NCBI GenBank assembly: GCA_039720395.1
Contig: CM077828.1
Span: forward strand, 29,074,069 to 29,138,068
Direction of reading: 5' to 3'
DNA: 64,000 bases
Source: Liquidambar formosana
Taxonomy: Eukaryota > Streptophyta > Magnoliopsida > Saxifragales > Altingiaceae
Made by a program: the position numbers and the translations under genes. Below are positions 12,691 to 24,699 of the stretch, piece by piece. The notes beneath the pieces were generated by a model. It made no database searches and was not told the DNA's origin. It worked only from the letters and a program-made list of their open reading frames with translations. Positions within the stretch are counted from its first letter, which is position 1. Every line of letters begins with the position of its first letter.

Positions 12691-13800
12691 CACCTCTGTA
12701 TATATAGATATATATATAACTACTACCAATACCTTAAATATTAAGAATGAAAGATTCTGTTAAAAAAATATAATCACAGTGTCTTATAAAGACATGAAGA
12801 AAACAGTGAAATGGTGAGTGGTAAGAGGTGATGGATTTTAAGCAAGCGGTGGATGGTGGAGTGGTGAAAACATAAGGAATAATTCCCTTTTCCCTTTGGC
12901 TAATGTTTTGCATAAATTTTGTTTTTCGTTTGGGAATGTGAGAAGACTCTATCTGGACAAATGAGCTGATAAGCTGTAATACACAAAAGTGAAATGTATA
13001 AAAATAAGACCCAGTTGAAAACGTGGCAGATAAAATAATGTGGTAATGGGACAAAGATGTGAAACTTGTTTTCAAAAAATTTATTGCCCAGGAAAAATGG
13101 TTAATGAACATAAAAATTTGTCACGCATAATGGTCAAAAATAAAAAAGAAGGAGAATTAAAAATAACAACAATAAGTTAAAATTTAAGACATCTATGAAT
13201 ACAATACGAATACATTGATGGATACAAAAGATAACAAGACCTTTTTTTTTTTCTTTTTTTTTTTTTTTTTCGAGAGAGAGATAGCTTTTTCTGGAGGGTA
13301 GAAACGGTGGAAGAAGCCAAAAAAAAAAAAAAAAAAAAAAATCTGGGGGAGAGAGACCTTCAGTCGGTGAAAAAAGGCACCAGGTGATGAGTTTAATAGG
13401 TTAAAATAGGAAACCAAATTATAGGAATTATCTGTATGAAATGATAAGATGCAGACAAAGGAAGGAAAAATTTAAAGGTTAAAAGGGAAAAAAATAGGGT
13501 AAAATACAGAAAACTACCCCAAGTTTGGGGTAGGTTTCAGTTTGGTACCCTTAGTTTAAAAGGAGTCAATTTGATACCCAAATATTTTGTTGATTAACAC
13601 TGTTAATAGCTGACATCAAATTGACATTACTATCTTTCACTTAAACCACATCATTTTATAAATAACAATTTGGATCAACAATTTTTTCAACAATTCTAGC
13701 TTTATGAGTCACAATTATCCTTCGACAGCGCCAGGTTCAGCTGATTGTGATGAACTTGATGCCATGATGCTACATATTGAACAAAAAAATATGAACACAA

Positions 13801-14693
13801 TCTATATCTATACTATAATTAAGAGTTTTTTTGCTGACCTCATCTTTTGCTGATGTGTCTTTCTAATAAGCCTTCCCTCCAAAATCCATTCCTCTCCTCA
13901 TCCTTGCCCCCACAAATGATGTCAGCCACTTCCTCTGACTTTTTCTTTCCTTCCCCAACCGTACGACCTTCCCATTTCCTCTACTTTTTCCCTATTCCTT
14001 CCTCTCTATTTTTTTTTTCTTTCTTTTCTCCCCCACCCCTCCACACACAACGTTAGCACCTCCTCCTTTTTTCTTTTTTTTTTTGGTTCTCTTCCACTTC
14101 CCCCTACACCTTCCTTCTCCCTCTACCTTTTCCTTATCCCTTCTTTTATTATTTAGTATGGGTTTTCTATTGCTAATTTTTTAAATAACCAGTTAGTTAT
14201 TAGATAAGTAATGAGTAATCATGGGATCCTGTAAAGGAGAATCTTGAGTGCTTGGTTTGCTATAGATAATGAGTAATTATGGGATCCTGTAAAGGAGAAT
14301 CTTGAGTGCTTGGTTTGCTATAGATAAGCAATTGTTTTATTTGGTAAGTTTTCAAGCATATTTGACAACATATTCAATCAAAAATTAAATATTTTTTCTA
14401 GTAATTTCCTGATTCGATTTATACTCTTTTAGATTTTGTCTTCAATTAATTAGGTTGTCCTATTTTTTTTTTCCATTTTTCTTTTTTGGGGGAGCTATAA
14501 AGAAGTTGGGTATAAGTAACACCCCCTAACTGTCTAAGACAACTAATGAGAAGATGGACACACTGCTTTATAAATAGGGATGCAAAGAGTTGAACCATAC
14601 ATAAAAACATGTCTGCTTAAGCTCTGGATCACTAAACTATTTGTTGTCTTCATATTCATTGGTGATTCCCGCGCATCGCGTGGGTTCATACTA

Positions 14694-14694
<1 letters not shown>
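13801..14694 (+). mobile_element. Non-autonomous Helitron nested in the MULE
   Basis: It starts TCTATATCTATACTATAATT after an A and ends with a G+C-rich hairpin, CCCGCGCATCGCGTGGG (14668-14684), then TTCATACTAG before a T. This is the standard plant Helitron structure: 5' TC, 3' hairpin plus CTAG, insertion between A and T. No coding capacity. It holds a 58-bp tandem duplication near 14206-14325 and is followed directly by (TA)n. Confidence 0.65.
14206..14325. repeat. 58-bp tandem duplication in the Helitron
   Basis: GATAATGAGTAATYATGGGATCC and the sequence following it are repeated head to tail, with GGGATCC at 14223 and 14281; the copies are nearly identical. Confidence 0.8.

Positions 14695-14779
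<85 letters not shown>
14694..14779. repeat. Long (TA)n microsatellite
   Basis: About 43 TA units directly follow the Helitron CTAG terminus. The Ile/Tyr-repeat reading frames here on both strands are artefacts. Confidence 0.95.
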
Positions 14780-14781
<2 letters not shown>

Positions 14782-15628
14782 TGTATTCCATATAAAAAGT
14801 GTGCTTCATCGAAAGAAAAAAAAAATTTCTAAGGAACTAAAACGAGAGAGAGAGAGAGAGATGAAAACATTACTTTTAAAATAAAAGAAAAAATTTGATC
14901 TTGCTTGCTTATGAGCCCTTATTCATGTACAAGATAAGGGCAAATTTGGTATATTTTAAAAATTATTGGTCAAATGGTTGAATTACCGTAAGTTGACCAA
15001 ACGGTAAGCCCCAAATTAAATACAATTGAGAGTTTGGGAATCTATTTGATCTCTTTTAAACTTGGGGTGTCAAACTAAAACCTACCCTCAAACTTAAGAA
15101 TGGTTTTTTGCATTTTACCCAAAAAAATATATGGAGTATGCAGACAAAAGAGTATGAGTAAATTTACAAAAAGTTTTTAAAAAAAGGGAGGAAAATATGT
15201 AGGGAAAAACTCTCCCTTATATAATATTATAGATTATAGATATCTATTTTTTATTATAATAAATTTTTTAAAAAAAATTTCAAAGTGGCAAAGCCTACAA
15301 GAAAAGCTTGCGTCCAGTAATTCATGAGATGAGATGAGATCATATTTCAATAAAAATAGAGAAATAATGACATAAATATCGAAGTATGTTTGCATATGTG
15401 TTTTTATGATGAGGAAATCCTTTGAACAAATTATGGGTTCATAAAAGGATCCACAAAAATCAAATAAGTTTAAAGTCCACAAGAAGCATGAAATCTTACT
15501 TTAATGGTTACAAGGGGTGTAATAAGAGAAGAATTTAAAACCTCCACTTTTTAAGATGTGGTCTCATACCAGTTGAACTATCCTTGGTTACGTATGTGTT
15601 ATAGTTATATCAAATTTTGATATATTAA

Positions 15629-15929
15629 GGACTTGTTTAGGGGCCCAATTCGAAATTAAATAATTCTATAAATTTTTTTTAAGACTGAAAACATAAATTC
15701 ATCACTTTGAATTAAAATATTTTAAAATGTTAGACTTATCATTATAGTTGATGTTGTAAAATTAATTTTAAGAAATTCATGAAATGCCACTATTTTGAAG
15801 TTCCACTCTTATTTAGATGATAACCACTATATTTGTGAATTTGTTAATTCAAAATGATAAAGTGTGCTTTCAATATTATGTCAAATTTCTTAAATTACTT
15901 AATCTGTGATTGGACAACCAAACGGGCCC
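15629..15929. mobile_element. Tourist-like MITE in segmental copy A
   Basis: The ends are imperfect inverted repeats (GGACTTGTTTAGGGGCCCAA and TTGGACAACCAAACGGGCCC) next to TAA trinucleotides, as in PIF/Harbinger MITEs. A counterpart lies in copy B near 25558-26020, and relatives lie at 31231-31316 and 33999-34309. It pre-dates the duplication. Confidence 0.55.
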
Positions 15930-16806
15930 TAAAACTTTTATGATGATGCCTATATTTTTATCATTTATCTTTTTTAGAGGAGGTATGTGTCAAAATTAGG
16001 ACATATATGTTAAAAAAAAAGTGGGATCAAATTATGACCAAATTTTAACGCATATATAAAATTTTGGCAAAAAGATGGATCATATCCCCCAATCCAATTT
16101 TTATTGTTTATTTTAAAAGGTTGGAATTTTGTATCCCAATCCTTCCCCAAAACGACAACTAAGTGACATAATCTGTGATGAAACATGAGACGGACGAGTC
16201 CAAACAAGAAACTTTTATTTTTGTTTCAACCAGTGACTTCTTTATACACATTTGGTGGCTTTGACCGTGAGCTCAAGACGCCATTGATGCCGTACTAGGC
16301 TCCGTTTATAGCCGACCGAAACCGATTTATTAGGTCACAGCTTGGTGCGCCGCTGTGACAGATAAAGCCTCGTAGGATTTTAGTTATTTGTTTTAAGGCA
16401 TGCTTGTTTCTTAGAACGTTCTTATAAAAATTTATTAATAAAATGGAGGGTAGGTTGGGTGTGAATTTGCATATTTTCTGCAAGTGGGAGTCTTTTTTTT
16501 CTCCTGTTTTTATGGGCATTATTTTGGCTGGTGGTCATGTTGAGGTGGTCCTTTTCTTTGAAGCAGCTGGTCCAACAATTTTCTAACAAAATCTCAAATA
16601 GAATCACATTACTAAACATAACTAACTACACCATATATGCCTGTGGTTTTCATCCCATGATTGAAGTGGGAAGGAACCATTCATTATTTTTAATTAATCC
16701 AATAAATGGAGACACGTTCAAATTAATCCGTTTGATTATTTTTTTTAATTCACTTCGGGGGATTGTCACTTTGAGCCACTAATTATAATCTTGCCACTTT
16801 AGTAAT

Positions 16807-17178
16807 ACAAGATATGGGCACACGTGCATTGCACGTGAATAATATTTAAATTATAATATATATATGAAAATTTATAAATTCTCAGATATGTATATATATA
16901 GAACATGGAAATATAACTATTTGTTATTTTTTATTGAAAACATAAATCTCATTTCAGAGACATGTACATGTGTTATGTTTTTAATATATAAGTGTCTCGC
17001 CCTTGCGGGGTTGGTTGAGCGGTCAGGCCCTGGGTGTGCTCCCCAGAGGTCATTGTTTCAACTCCTCGTAGAGATCACTGCTGGTGTGGGTATAGGATAC
17101 CTCATACGGGCCGTTAGGGGAATAGTCTAGGTCGAAACCTCAGTAAGAGTAAGACCTAGGATACTCCTAATAGTTAAT

Positions 17179-17215
<37 letters not shown>

Positions 17216-19353
17216 TGTCTCATTAATTGAGGCCATTAGAATAGACACTCAACACAATATGTCAAACTTTCTTTCATTATTAGGAGTCATGGTAGGAATA
17301 GGAAGTTGGCTAGGAGACATTCACAGTAATGGAGGTTGCATAGAATTCGTAAAGGAATCGCAAAGTAGATCAACAACACAGTTATCTTTTACACTAACTA
17401 TTAAAAATCTAAAAAATGTGATATATGAGCACTTGTATATACGTATGCTTAAAGTTTAAGCAAATTTATGTACTACTATAAAAACACATGCCCCTATTAG
17501 GACGAGACATGCCATTAGGCCCCAGGACTATCAGTCATTATTATGTCTAAGAAGAGTCACATATTTCCGCAATTATTCTAGGACATTAGCACATATATTG
17601 TAAATTTGTATCAAAAGTATTATGCTAAAAATCAAACAAAAATACGCCAACAATTTAAAATATTCAACATAGTCCCTAAAGTACCCCTTTTTCTTTTCTT
17701 TTCTTTTTTTTTTTTTATTAAAATGAACGAAAACTTTATAGTGCGGGACCAACTGGAAAAATTGCGTGTCAAAAATTCAAATTAGATTGATTGTACACCA
17801 CGAACATGTCTATCCTGCGTGTGTGCTTGATGAAATAGGCTAGGGGTAATCCCCTACCTCTACCCAGGTCATGCATGCCGATACGGGTATGTGGAAATGG
17901 GTCTTCACAAAATTTAGTTTTCTCTATTTAATTCGGCAAGATAATAAAAGTGAAATCTAATTTAGGCCATTAAAACATGAATCCATGGAGCAAGTATTGT
18001 CCACAGATTGGTCACCAAATCCTCAAGAAACCATATGTTATGAACCCATAATTTCAACTGAAGTTCTAGAACGTAGAAGCATGTTACATGTAATTTCTAA
18101 TATTATTTTATGCAATCCATCAACCAAGACAAATTCAAGACCTCAAAATATCTATTCAATAATCATTAGTCGATGATTGACCACATAATGTCCATGAGCT
18201 TCATTGTCTTGGATTGGGTTCAGCCTAAAAACCTTAACAGATATACATCCGTGAGCTTCATTGTCTTGATATTATAATCCATTCCCATTTTAATAACATT
18301 GACCGTGTTTTGCACGAGGTCCTAGTTCCTGTCAAGGATTAATCGATAATTTAGTCTACATGCACTAGCATTCCAATTTACCAGAAAAATTAGGAATAAA
18401 AGAATTTAATTAGCTACGGATTACTTTATGTTACCAGTCGATCTCAATATCTTCCCTTAAAATAAATAAAATAAAATAAACATTTAATTTTGGAAAAAAA
18501 ATACAATTTGTTGCACCAATAAATTAAGGTGTTAGTGCTTGGTAATCTAAAAAATGTTATGTGGCCTTCGGGTCTAATTAATGGCATGTTTGATCCCAAT
18601 AGGGGTGTAAGGTTTACGAAGATCTCAGTTTTGATTCTGCATGAGTGCGTGTGTGGGTTCTTCTTATCATTTGGCCAAAAAATAAAAATTCTAAAAAAAA
18701 ATTTGCATAAATTTGCCCCAGTATCTCACATATACTAATATGAAAGACCTTCTACATAATTAAGTCTGTCCCCAGTACTTGTCACATAGGAGTAGCATGC
18801 ATGGTTTTGAAAAGGCAATCAGTCAATAATTTTGGGCCATATATGAATTCCTGAATTTTAGCTGCACTTTTGGCAAAAATAAAAAACCCTAGAGTTAGCC
18901 TATCATCCAATAAGTTGGTCAATTTTTTTGAGATTAGAAGTCTGTATGTGTTTAATATCAAGGATTCGCAAGGTAGAAATGAACTCATCCATTCCAAAGT
19001 ATATATAGAAACAAAATTTGCCCAACTCCACCTTTCTAAGTTGAATAATGAAAACCTTAGCATGACAATTTTTATAAGGACAGATATGCAGGTGTGTCTA
19101 GTAAAATGAATTGGATCCACATACCACACATATGTCTACATGTCTGCATGGCTAAATTAAAAACAATGTTTAGAAATGGTAGATAGTCAATGATAGCACT
19201 ACTAAGCAACTTGGGAGAAATACAACTTATTCTTGTTCTGATTGTTCAGTCGATCAAAGACAGATCGAAATACAATCTTAGGAGAAAACTGCATGAAAAT
19301 GTTAAATTAGACACACATTAAATTTAGAACACAACCTAGATCTTCTCGACTAA
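16807..19353. other. Intergenic between copy A and the P450 gene
   Basis: Apart from the SINE (16999-17210) and a palindrome, CACGTGCATTGCACGTG (16821-16837), no gene or structured feature was recognised. Short frames such as 18782-19129 have no domain-like content. Confidence 0.5.
16999..17210 (+). mobile_element. tRNA-derived SINE with target-site duplication
   Basis: It begins GCCCTTGCGGGGTTGG, with a box A (TGGTTGAGCGGTC) and a box B (TTTCAACTCCT) spaced as in a tRNA-type RNA polymerase III promoter. A non-tRNA body follows and the element ends in a TA-rich tail. ATATATAAGTGTCTC precedes it, and ATAAGTGTCTC recurs after the tail (ending 17221), a target duplication of at least 11 bp. It is a short non-autonomous retroposon, not a functional tRNA gene: the acceptor stem cannot be closed. 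Confidence 0.75.
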
Positions 19354-21231
19354 TTAAGGGTAGTGCAATGATGGTACAAGATGAAGAGGGATCTTCTTAT
19401 GAATAACTAGCCCAAAAACCTCATTCATGTCCAAGTCCTTCCAAGTTGCACCAATAGGCAACTCCCAGTCAAACCAATACAAGAGGTTGGCAAGCACAAG
19501 TTCAACTGCTACCATCCCAAATGTTATCCCAGGACAACCCCTGCGCCCGGCACCAAACGGGATGAATTGGAAGTCTTGGCCTTTGAAATCAACCGTATTA
19601 TTAATGAATCTCTCTGGGAGAAACTCTTCTGGCCTGTCCCATAAATTGGGGTCCCTTTGAATTGTCCACACATTGATGAAAATTCTTGTTTTTGGTGGTA
19701 TATCATAACCTTCTAGTGTAGTGACACTTGCAATTGATTCTCGAGGAACCAAGAAAGGAACAGGAGGATATAATCTTAGTGTCTCTTTGATGATACATTT
19801 TAGATAGCCCATTTTATCGACATCAACCTCATCTACCTTTGATTTCTTTCCAACCACTTTTCTTACCTCATCTTGGGCCTTCCTCATCATAGTTGGATTT
19901 TTCATGGGCTCTGTCATTGCCCATTCCATGGTTGCTGAAGTTGTGTCAATTCCCCCACCAAACATGTCCTAAAGAGTAGTAAAAATGGGGGAAAAAAAAG
20001 TTATTAATTAAGGAAAATAGTCATTGACCTACTTTTTTGATTGACCCACATAGTAACCCATGCACTAATAGCATTGCTTGTTCTCATGTCTTGTAATCAA
20101 ACAAATGAATAATTGACATGAGAGCTATCCTACATTCTATTAGTGCATAGGTTAACCCTTTGGGTCAAATAACATTGCTCATTCCAATGAAAAATATTTC
20201 CTATAATCAACCAAAGAAATAATAGACATGAGAGTGTGTATGTTTGTTTTGCACGCATGCACATGGGTGTGTAAGTGCTTGTGCGCATGCAAGGGTCGAC
20301 GTACCATTAGGATTCCTTTGAGGTTATTTTGAGTGAGATTAATGTCAAGCATGCCATCCTTCTGAAAACCAAGTAGAATTTCTACGAAGTCTTTCTTATC
20401 AGATTGGTCATTAACATCACTCTTTGAAGTCTTATGTTCATCAATTGCCTGATTAAAGAATGCATCTAATGCTCTAGAAGTCTCCTTGAATCTTACATCC
20501 AAGCCAGTAAGAACATCCATCCATCCCATTGAGGGAAAGAAATCTTCAAAGCAAAAGGCTGCAAAGAGCTCCGCCACCCTCCTCGTTAATTCTCCAAAAC
20601 CTTTCTTACTTTCAAATTTCCGACCAAAAACAACTTTTGAAACTATGTTGTTTGAGATAGTAAGAAGCATCTCACTAAGATTAATCGAAGCTTTTTCCCC
20701 ACATGAACTACTAATCTTCCTTAACAATTCTCCAACTTCTTCTTCCCTTTCCAATTGAAATGATTGCACCCTTTTGACACTCAAAAGCTCAAGAACACAA
20801 ATCTTCCTAACTTGTCTCCAATAATTCCCATATGGACAAAATCCCATGTCATTGCACCCATAAAAGAAAACTTTCGCAGCCTTTGTTTGGGCCCTATTCG
20901 CAAAAGTTGTGTCTTGGGTCTTCATGATTTCTCTAGCTATATCTGCTGATGAGACCACGAGGGTAGGCATGTTGCCCAAGCGTAGGAGCATTAGAGGGCC
21001 ATACCTCTTGGAGAGGGCTCGAAAGGAGCGATGTGGGAGGTTTCCTAGCTGGTGAAGATTGCCGATTAGTGGTAGCTTTGGTGGTGATGGAGGTAACTTC
21101 AGTTTGCCACCTCTAAGGAGTTTAAGCAAAAGTAGAGGGGAGACTAGGAGAAGTGAGAGGAGAAAGGCATTGATCAGTGTTGCCCTTTGTAGCTCTTGCG
21201 ACAGTTGTTGCAAAAATGACAGTAAAGCCAT
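19354..21231 (-). CDS. Cytochrome P450, CYP71 clan (CYP71A-like)
   Basis: Two exons, 21231-20305 and 19968-19354, join at a phase-0 GT/AG intron to give 513 residues, normal for A-type plant P450s. Visible in order: hydrophobic anchor (about 17-38), proline hinge PPSPPKLPLIGN (47-58), C-helix WRQVR (138-142), I-helix GGGIDTTS (313-320), ExxR at E371-R374 with LYPPVP after it, PERF (427-430) and heme loop FGAGRRGCPG with ligand Cys454. It should be an ER-anchored, heme-thiolate monooxygenase using NADPH-P450 reductase. The substrate cannot be read from sequence; relatives act on terpenoids and other specialised metabolites. The upstream ATG at 21273 adds 14 residues before the anchor, so MALLSFLQQ was chosen. 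All catalytic motifs are intact. Confidence 0.95.
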
Positions 21232-21267
21232 TCCCAACCTTTCTTGGTAATTATTAACAAACCAGCA

Positions 21268-21331
21268 CTTCAATTATATAAGATCGACCACTTTTAGCTA
21301 CTTCAATTATATAAGATGGACCACCTTCAGC
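21268..21331 (-). promoter_or_regulatory. Duplicated TATA-like segment of the P450 promoter
   Basis: A 32-bp unit containing TTATATAA is tandemly duplicated (about 21268-21299 and 21300-21331). It lies 40-100 bp upstream of the chosen start codon and offers two TATA-like boxes. Start-site use is unknown. Confidence 0.4.
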
Positions 21332-22440
21332 TTCATCTGTACTCAAGTATAAATAAGTTGAATAAAAACACTTGGACAGGTTTGCATCTATGGCTTCAAA
21401 TGGAAAAATAAAACATAAAGGTGAATATATTATATATATATATAAGATAACGATCAGGTGAGAACGTGTTGATTTGAAATAACCACAAATATGCCCACTT
21501 ATCAATGCCCTTAAACTCTTCCAAAATAACCATACCATCAGCTGGTCTAATTTTTTAGAACACCCAAATGGAAGCCAAGCAAGCATTTGGCTCCGTGGTA
21601 TTCGCCCAGCCATGCTAACAAAGATTGCAATAAGATTGGTCATGGCCTCATGGGTTCGAGCCACACAACGAGGCCAACCCTGGCCTAATTTTTATAAAAA
21701 AAACTTCTATAATCATGGTGGACTTTAGTTTTAGCTTAGTTGACAAAACCGAAATTCTTGGGATTAAAAAGTTCAAAAAGGACTACTTCCTCCTTTCATA
21801 TTAATTGTATTCCTTTCCATTTTGGGCCATTACTTTACATACCTACTGGTGTAACTTTTTTTTTAATTTTTTTTTTATTGTTGTTTCGTATCCTACGATC
21901 TTCACCATTCTCATCTGTCATCTTTATTGTGTCTGTGATTGCCACTAGATTATGAAGCCTTTAATGTAATTTTTATTTTTTTTTTAATTTATAAAAGAGA
22001 ACAATATTATAACAAAAATTTTATATAATAAAGTTATAACATTTCATCCAAACACGTATATCAGAAGAATTTTATAAAAACAAAATATAAAATATTGATT
22101 CTCTTTATACATAAAAAAGAACAAATAATTAAATAAAAAATAGAACATTTTAAAAGATTCTAACTTCTTACCTATTTTCTTACGAATCCTTAATTTGTAT
22201 TTTTCTACTTTTATTCTTCTTCCTTTTTTTTCCTTTTTGTCTTCTGAATATTTCCCGCAAAAAAAGAAGACAAAAAACAGAACAAGAGTAAGTTTATAAA
22301 ACCTGGGATAGAACATGTGGGTCAAGCTTCTATAAACTATCAGACGTTGAAGATTAAAAAACAAGACATACCTTCTTCGTTGCGCAATCTAAAAGTATTT
22401 TCTCTGAGCTATATGCTTTGGGGCAAAATTTGAATACCAA
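21332..22440. other. P450 upstream region
   Basis: A+T-rich. A tRNA-like word, GGGTTCGAGCC (near 21652), could be a SINE box B, but no matching box A was confirmed. No gene seen. Confidence 0.4.
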
Positions 22441-22956
22441 AAACGTGGAAACAAATTGCAAGTAAGCGGTGAGTTATAAGCAGTGACGAATTGTAAAAAG
22501 CGGTGGATGATGAACGGTGGAAAGATTCCTCTGATCAATAATTCTCCTTTTTTCTTTGGGTGAATCATTGTGATGGTGACAAATTTGAAGGAACAAAACT
22601 ACAAAAAAGAAGGACGTGGAAGGATGTGGCGTGGAGCTTATCAATAATTCCCCTTTTTTCTTTGGGTGAAGCGGTGTGACGATGAGAAATTTGATGTTAT
22701 GTTTGGCAGGAAGGATGAAAAGATGGGAGGAAGGAAATGCAGTAAGGATGGACCTTTTCATTCGGGAAGTGAAACTCTACTTCCTGTGTGTTTGGTAGAA
22801 TGGATGGAAGAAATGGAATGATAGTTTTCTTCCTTTATCTTTTTCTTCTTTTGTGTTTGGTAAGATGGATGAATGGATGAATATTAAAATGTATGATTTT
22901 ATTTTTCTACCCTCACATGTAAAAAAAGTTGTGAAAATATAAGGATAATATGGTTA

Positions 22957-24343
22957 TCTATATCTATATCTATACTACCTATAAAAAGATGAATGTGAGA
23001 AAAACTTTTGATTGACTAATATATCCTTATTTTAATTTTTAAATACACAACTACCTTTCTGCATATATAAGAAATACAGCAATATAAAACACATACCTTA
23101 ATAAAAATTCTAAGGAAACTATACAACTATCCTTTTGCATATGTAAGAAATATAGCAATATAAAACACATACCTTAATAAGAATTCTAAATAAACTATAC
23201 AACGACCCTTCTATGATATTTTATTATTATTTTTTTAAATGCTCAATATCTATGTTGTCTTTCTGATTTTTTCTTGGAAATTAAAATTCCCTTCTCAATA
23301 CTACATTGTTTATGGGTGATTTAAGGGGTGGGCCGGAAAACAAGGGCCTTAGGTTTCTAAATGTTCTTGATGAGGCATTTTGTCTTATTTTTTGATTTGT
23401 AATTTTTCCTATTTTTTGAATCCTAAGATTAGTTTTTGTCCTATGTTATCTTTGGTTGTTTCAATTAATGGGATGTTAACCTCCAATAATGCATTGAGAA
23501 ATGTCTTGCTACAAAGTGGGGATCCATAGATTCTTCAGCCAAAAAAAAAATACAAAGAAGTTAAAGAGAGATAGTAATAAAGTTTCATTTGGATGAAGTA
23601 GAATTATATCCCATAATAGTAATATGGTGTTAGGACTCTTATCTTTTTTAGCATGTACTTATTTTTTAAGTGATCCAAAATGTATTAGAATTTGTTGATG
23701 TGTAAGTCACATTATATAAACTACTAGTTCATTAATAAATTTAGTCTATTATTTTGTATATAATTTCTACGATACAATAGACTTGCCATATAGTTAACAA
23801 TTCAACCAAATTAAATTCTCTCTAAAAATTAAGTATATACTTTCTCCATTTATTTTGGTTCTAATTATTCTCTTTTTTACTTCTTCATTGATATGTTTCT
23901 TATTGTAGATGTGTAGAAAATTGGTGGACAATGAATAAGTTATTTTGTCAAGATTCTTGATAGTTACATGTCATTATGTATTAGTATTTCTTTTCAGATC
24001 ATTTGATGTACACAGACTAAAACTTTCTACAGAGTAATAAATAATTTCTTAACATCTCAAATTTTCACACTTGATATGGATTAAATGTTAAAGAACAAAT
24101 GGCCGCAAACCTTCCTTAAAGTAAATAAAGTTTATATTTAATCGATATGGAAAATATTGAAAAGATAATTATCACTAGATAAGGGGCTATGTTACATGAA
24201 AAGGGTCAATCCCTATTCAAACTAAAAAAATCTTAGGAAGTATCGATCTTTTATATGTTTATTTAGGAAAAATAATTGATGATCTTTAAATCATTTTATT
24301 ATTGACAAAAAATTCACGTGCAACGCACATGTATAATAACTAG
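22957..24343 (+). mobile_element. Non-autonomous Helitron in copy B
   Basis: The 5' end is A|TCTATATCTATATC (the exact TC is ambiguous because the motif repeats). The 3' end is a palindrome, CACGTGCAACGCACATG (24315-24331), then TATAATAACTAG before T. About 1.4 kb, with no Rep/helicase coding. A 76-bp tandem duplication lies at about 23061-23210. Confidence 0.55.
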
Positions 24344-24699
24344 TTTTAATAAAAATACGTTCTTTTTCCTTCACCTTTCCTCCCAAAATTGAAGGGATTA
24401 AAATAAATAAATAAATAAATAATAAAAAATAAAAAAGATTCCCTCCCCTTTTCTCTCTCCCCCCCCCCCCCCACCTTTCCATCCACCCACAAATCCCCTC
24501 AGCCAAACATAGACGAAGGAACTAAAGTACAAAAGAGAAGAGTTTGGAAGGATGTGGAGGGTAAAAACGGTGGAAGAAGCCAAAAAAATAAAATAAAATA
24601 AAATCTGGTGAGAGAGACCTTCAGTCGGTGAAAAAAGGCACCAGGTGATGAGTTTAAAAAGGTTAAAATAGGAAACTAGGAAATATCTGTACGAATTGA

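Larger units (their letters stand above)
10446..12708 (-). mobile_element. Possible Helitron, minus orientation
   Basis: Read on the minus strand, the right end starts A|TCTATATATACAGAGG, a plant-type Helitron 5' end. The left end has a palindrome, ACACGTGCGTTGCACGTGT (10456-10474), followed by TTAATACCTAG, the hairpin-plus-CTAG 3' end. The base after CTAG is C instead of the expected T, so either the flank has mutated or the boundary is wrong. A hAT element is nested inside. No Rep/helicase coding remains. Confidence 0.4.
13497..15120. mobile_element. Mutator-like element with Helitron inside
   Basis: The ends are inverted repeats of about 90 bp (left GGGTAAAATACAGAAAAC; right end GCATTTTACCC). 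A perfect 9-bp duplication, AAAAAAATA, flanks it (13488-13496 and 15121-15129). Without the inner Helitron the element is about 730 bp and non-coding. It is absent from segmental copy B, so it inserted after the duplication. Confidence 0.85.
12780..16806. repeat. Segmental duplication, copy A
   Basis: From about 13293 this region matches 24556-26865 in the same order and orientation, for example GAAACGGTGGAAGAAGCC and CTCAAGACGCCATTGATGCC. Weaker similarity extends left to about 12780 (compare 22440-22570). Copy A is interrupted by the MULE at 13497-15120. The match stops abruptly at 16806. No gene is visible in either copy. Copies A and B flank the P450 gene. Confidence 0.8.

Noticed and set aside
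14543..14809. Long open frames of Ile-Tyr repeats on both strands
   Set aside because: They are translations of the (TA)n microsatellite.
16999..17100. Candidate tRNA gene
   Set aside because: Boxes A and B are present, but no acceptor stem closes and the unit has a body, tail and target duplication, so it is a SINE.
21575..21690. SINE-like box B (GGGTTCGAGCC)
   Set aside because: No convincing box A at the right distance and no target duplication, so not listed as an element.
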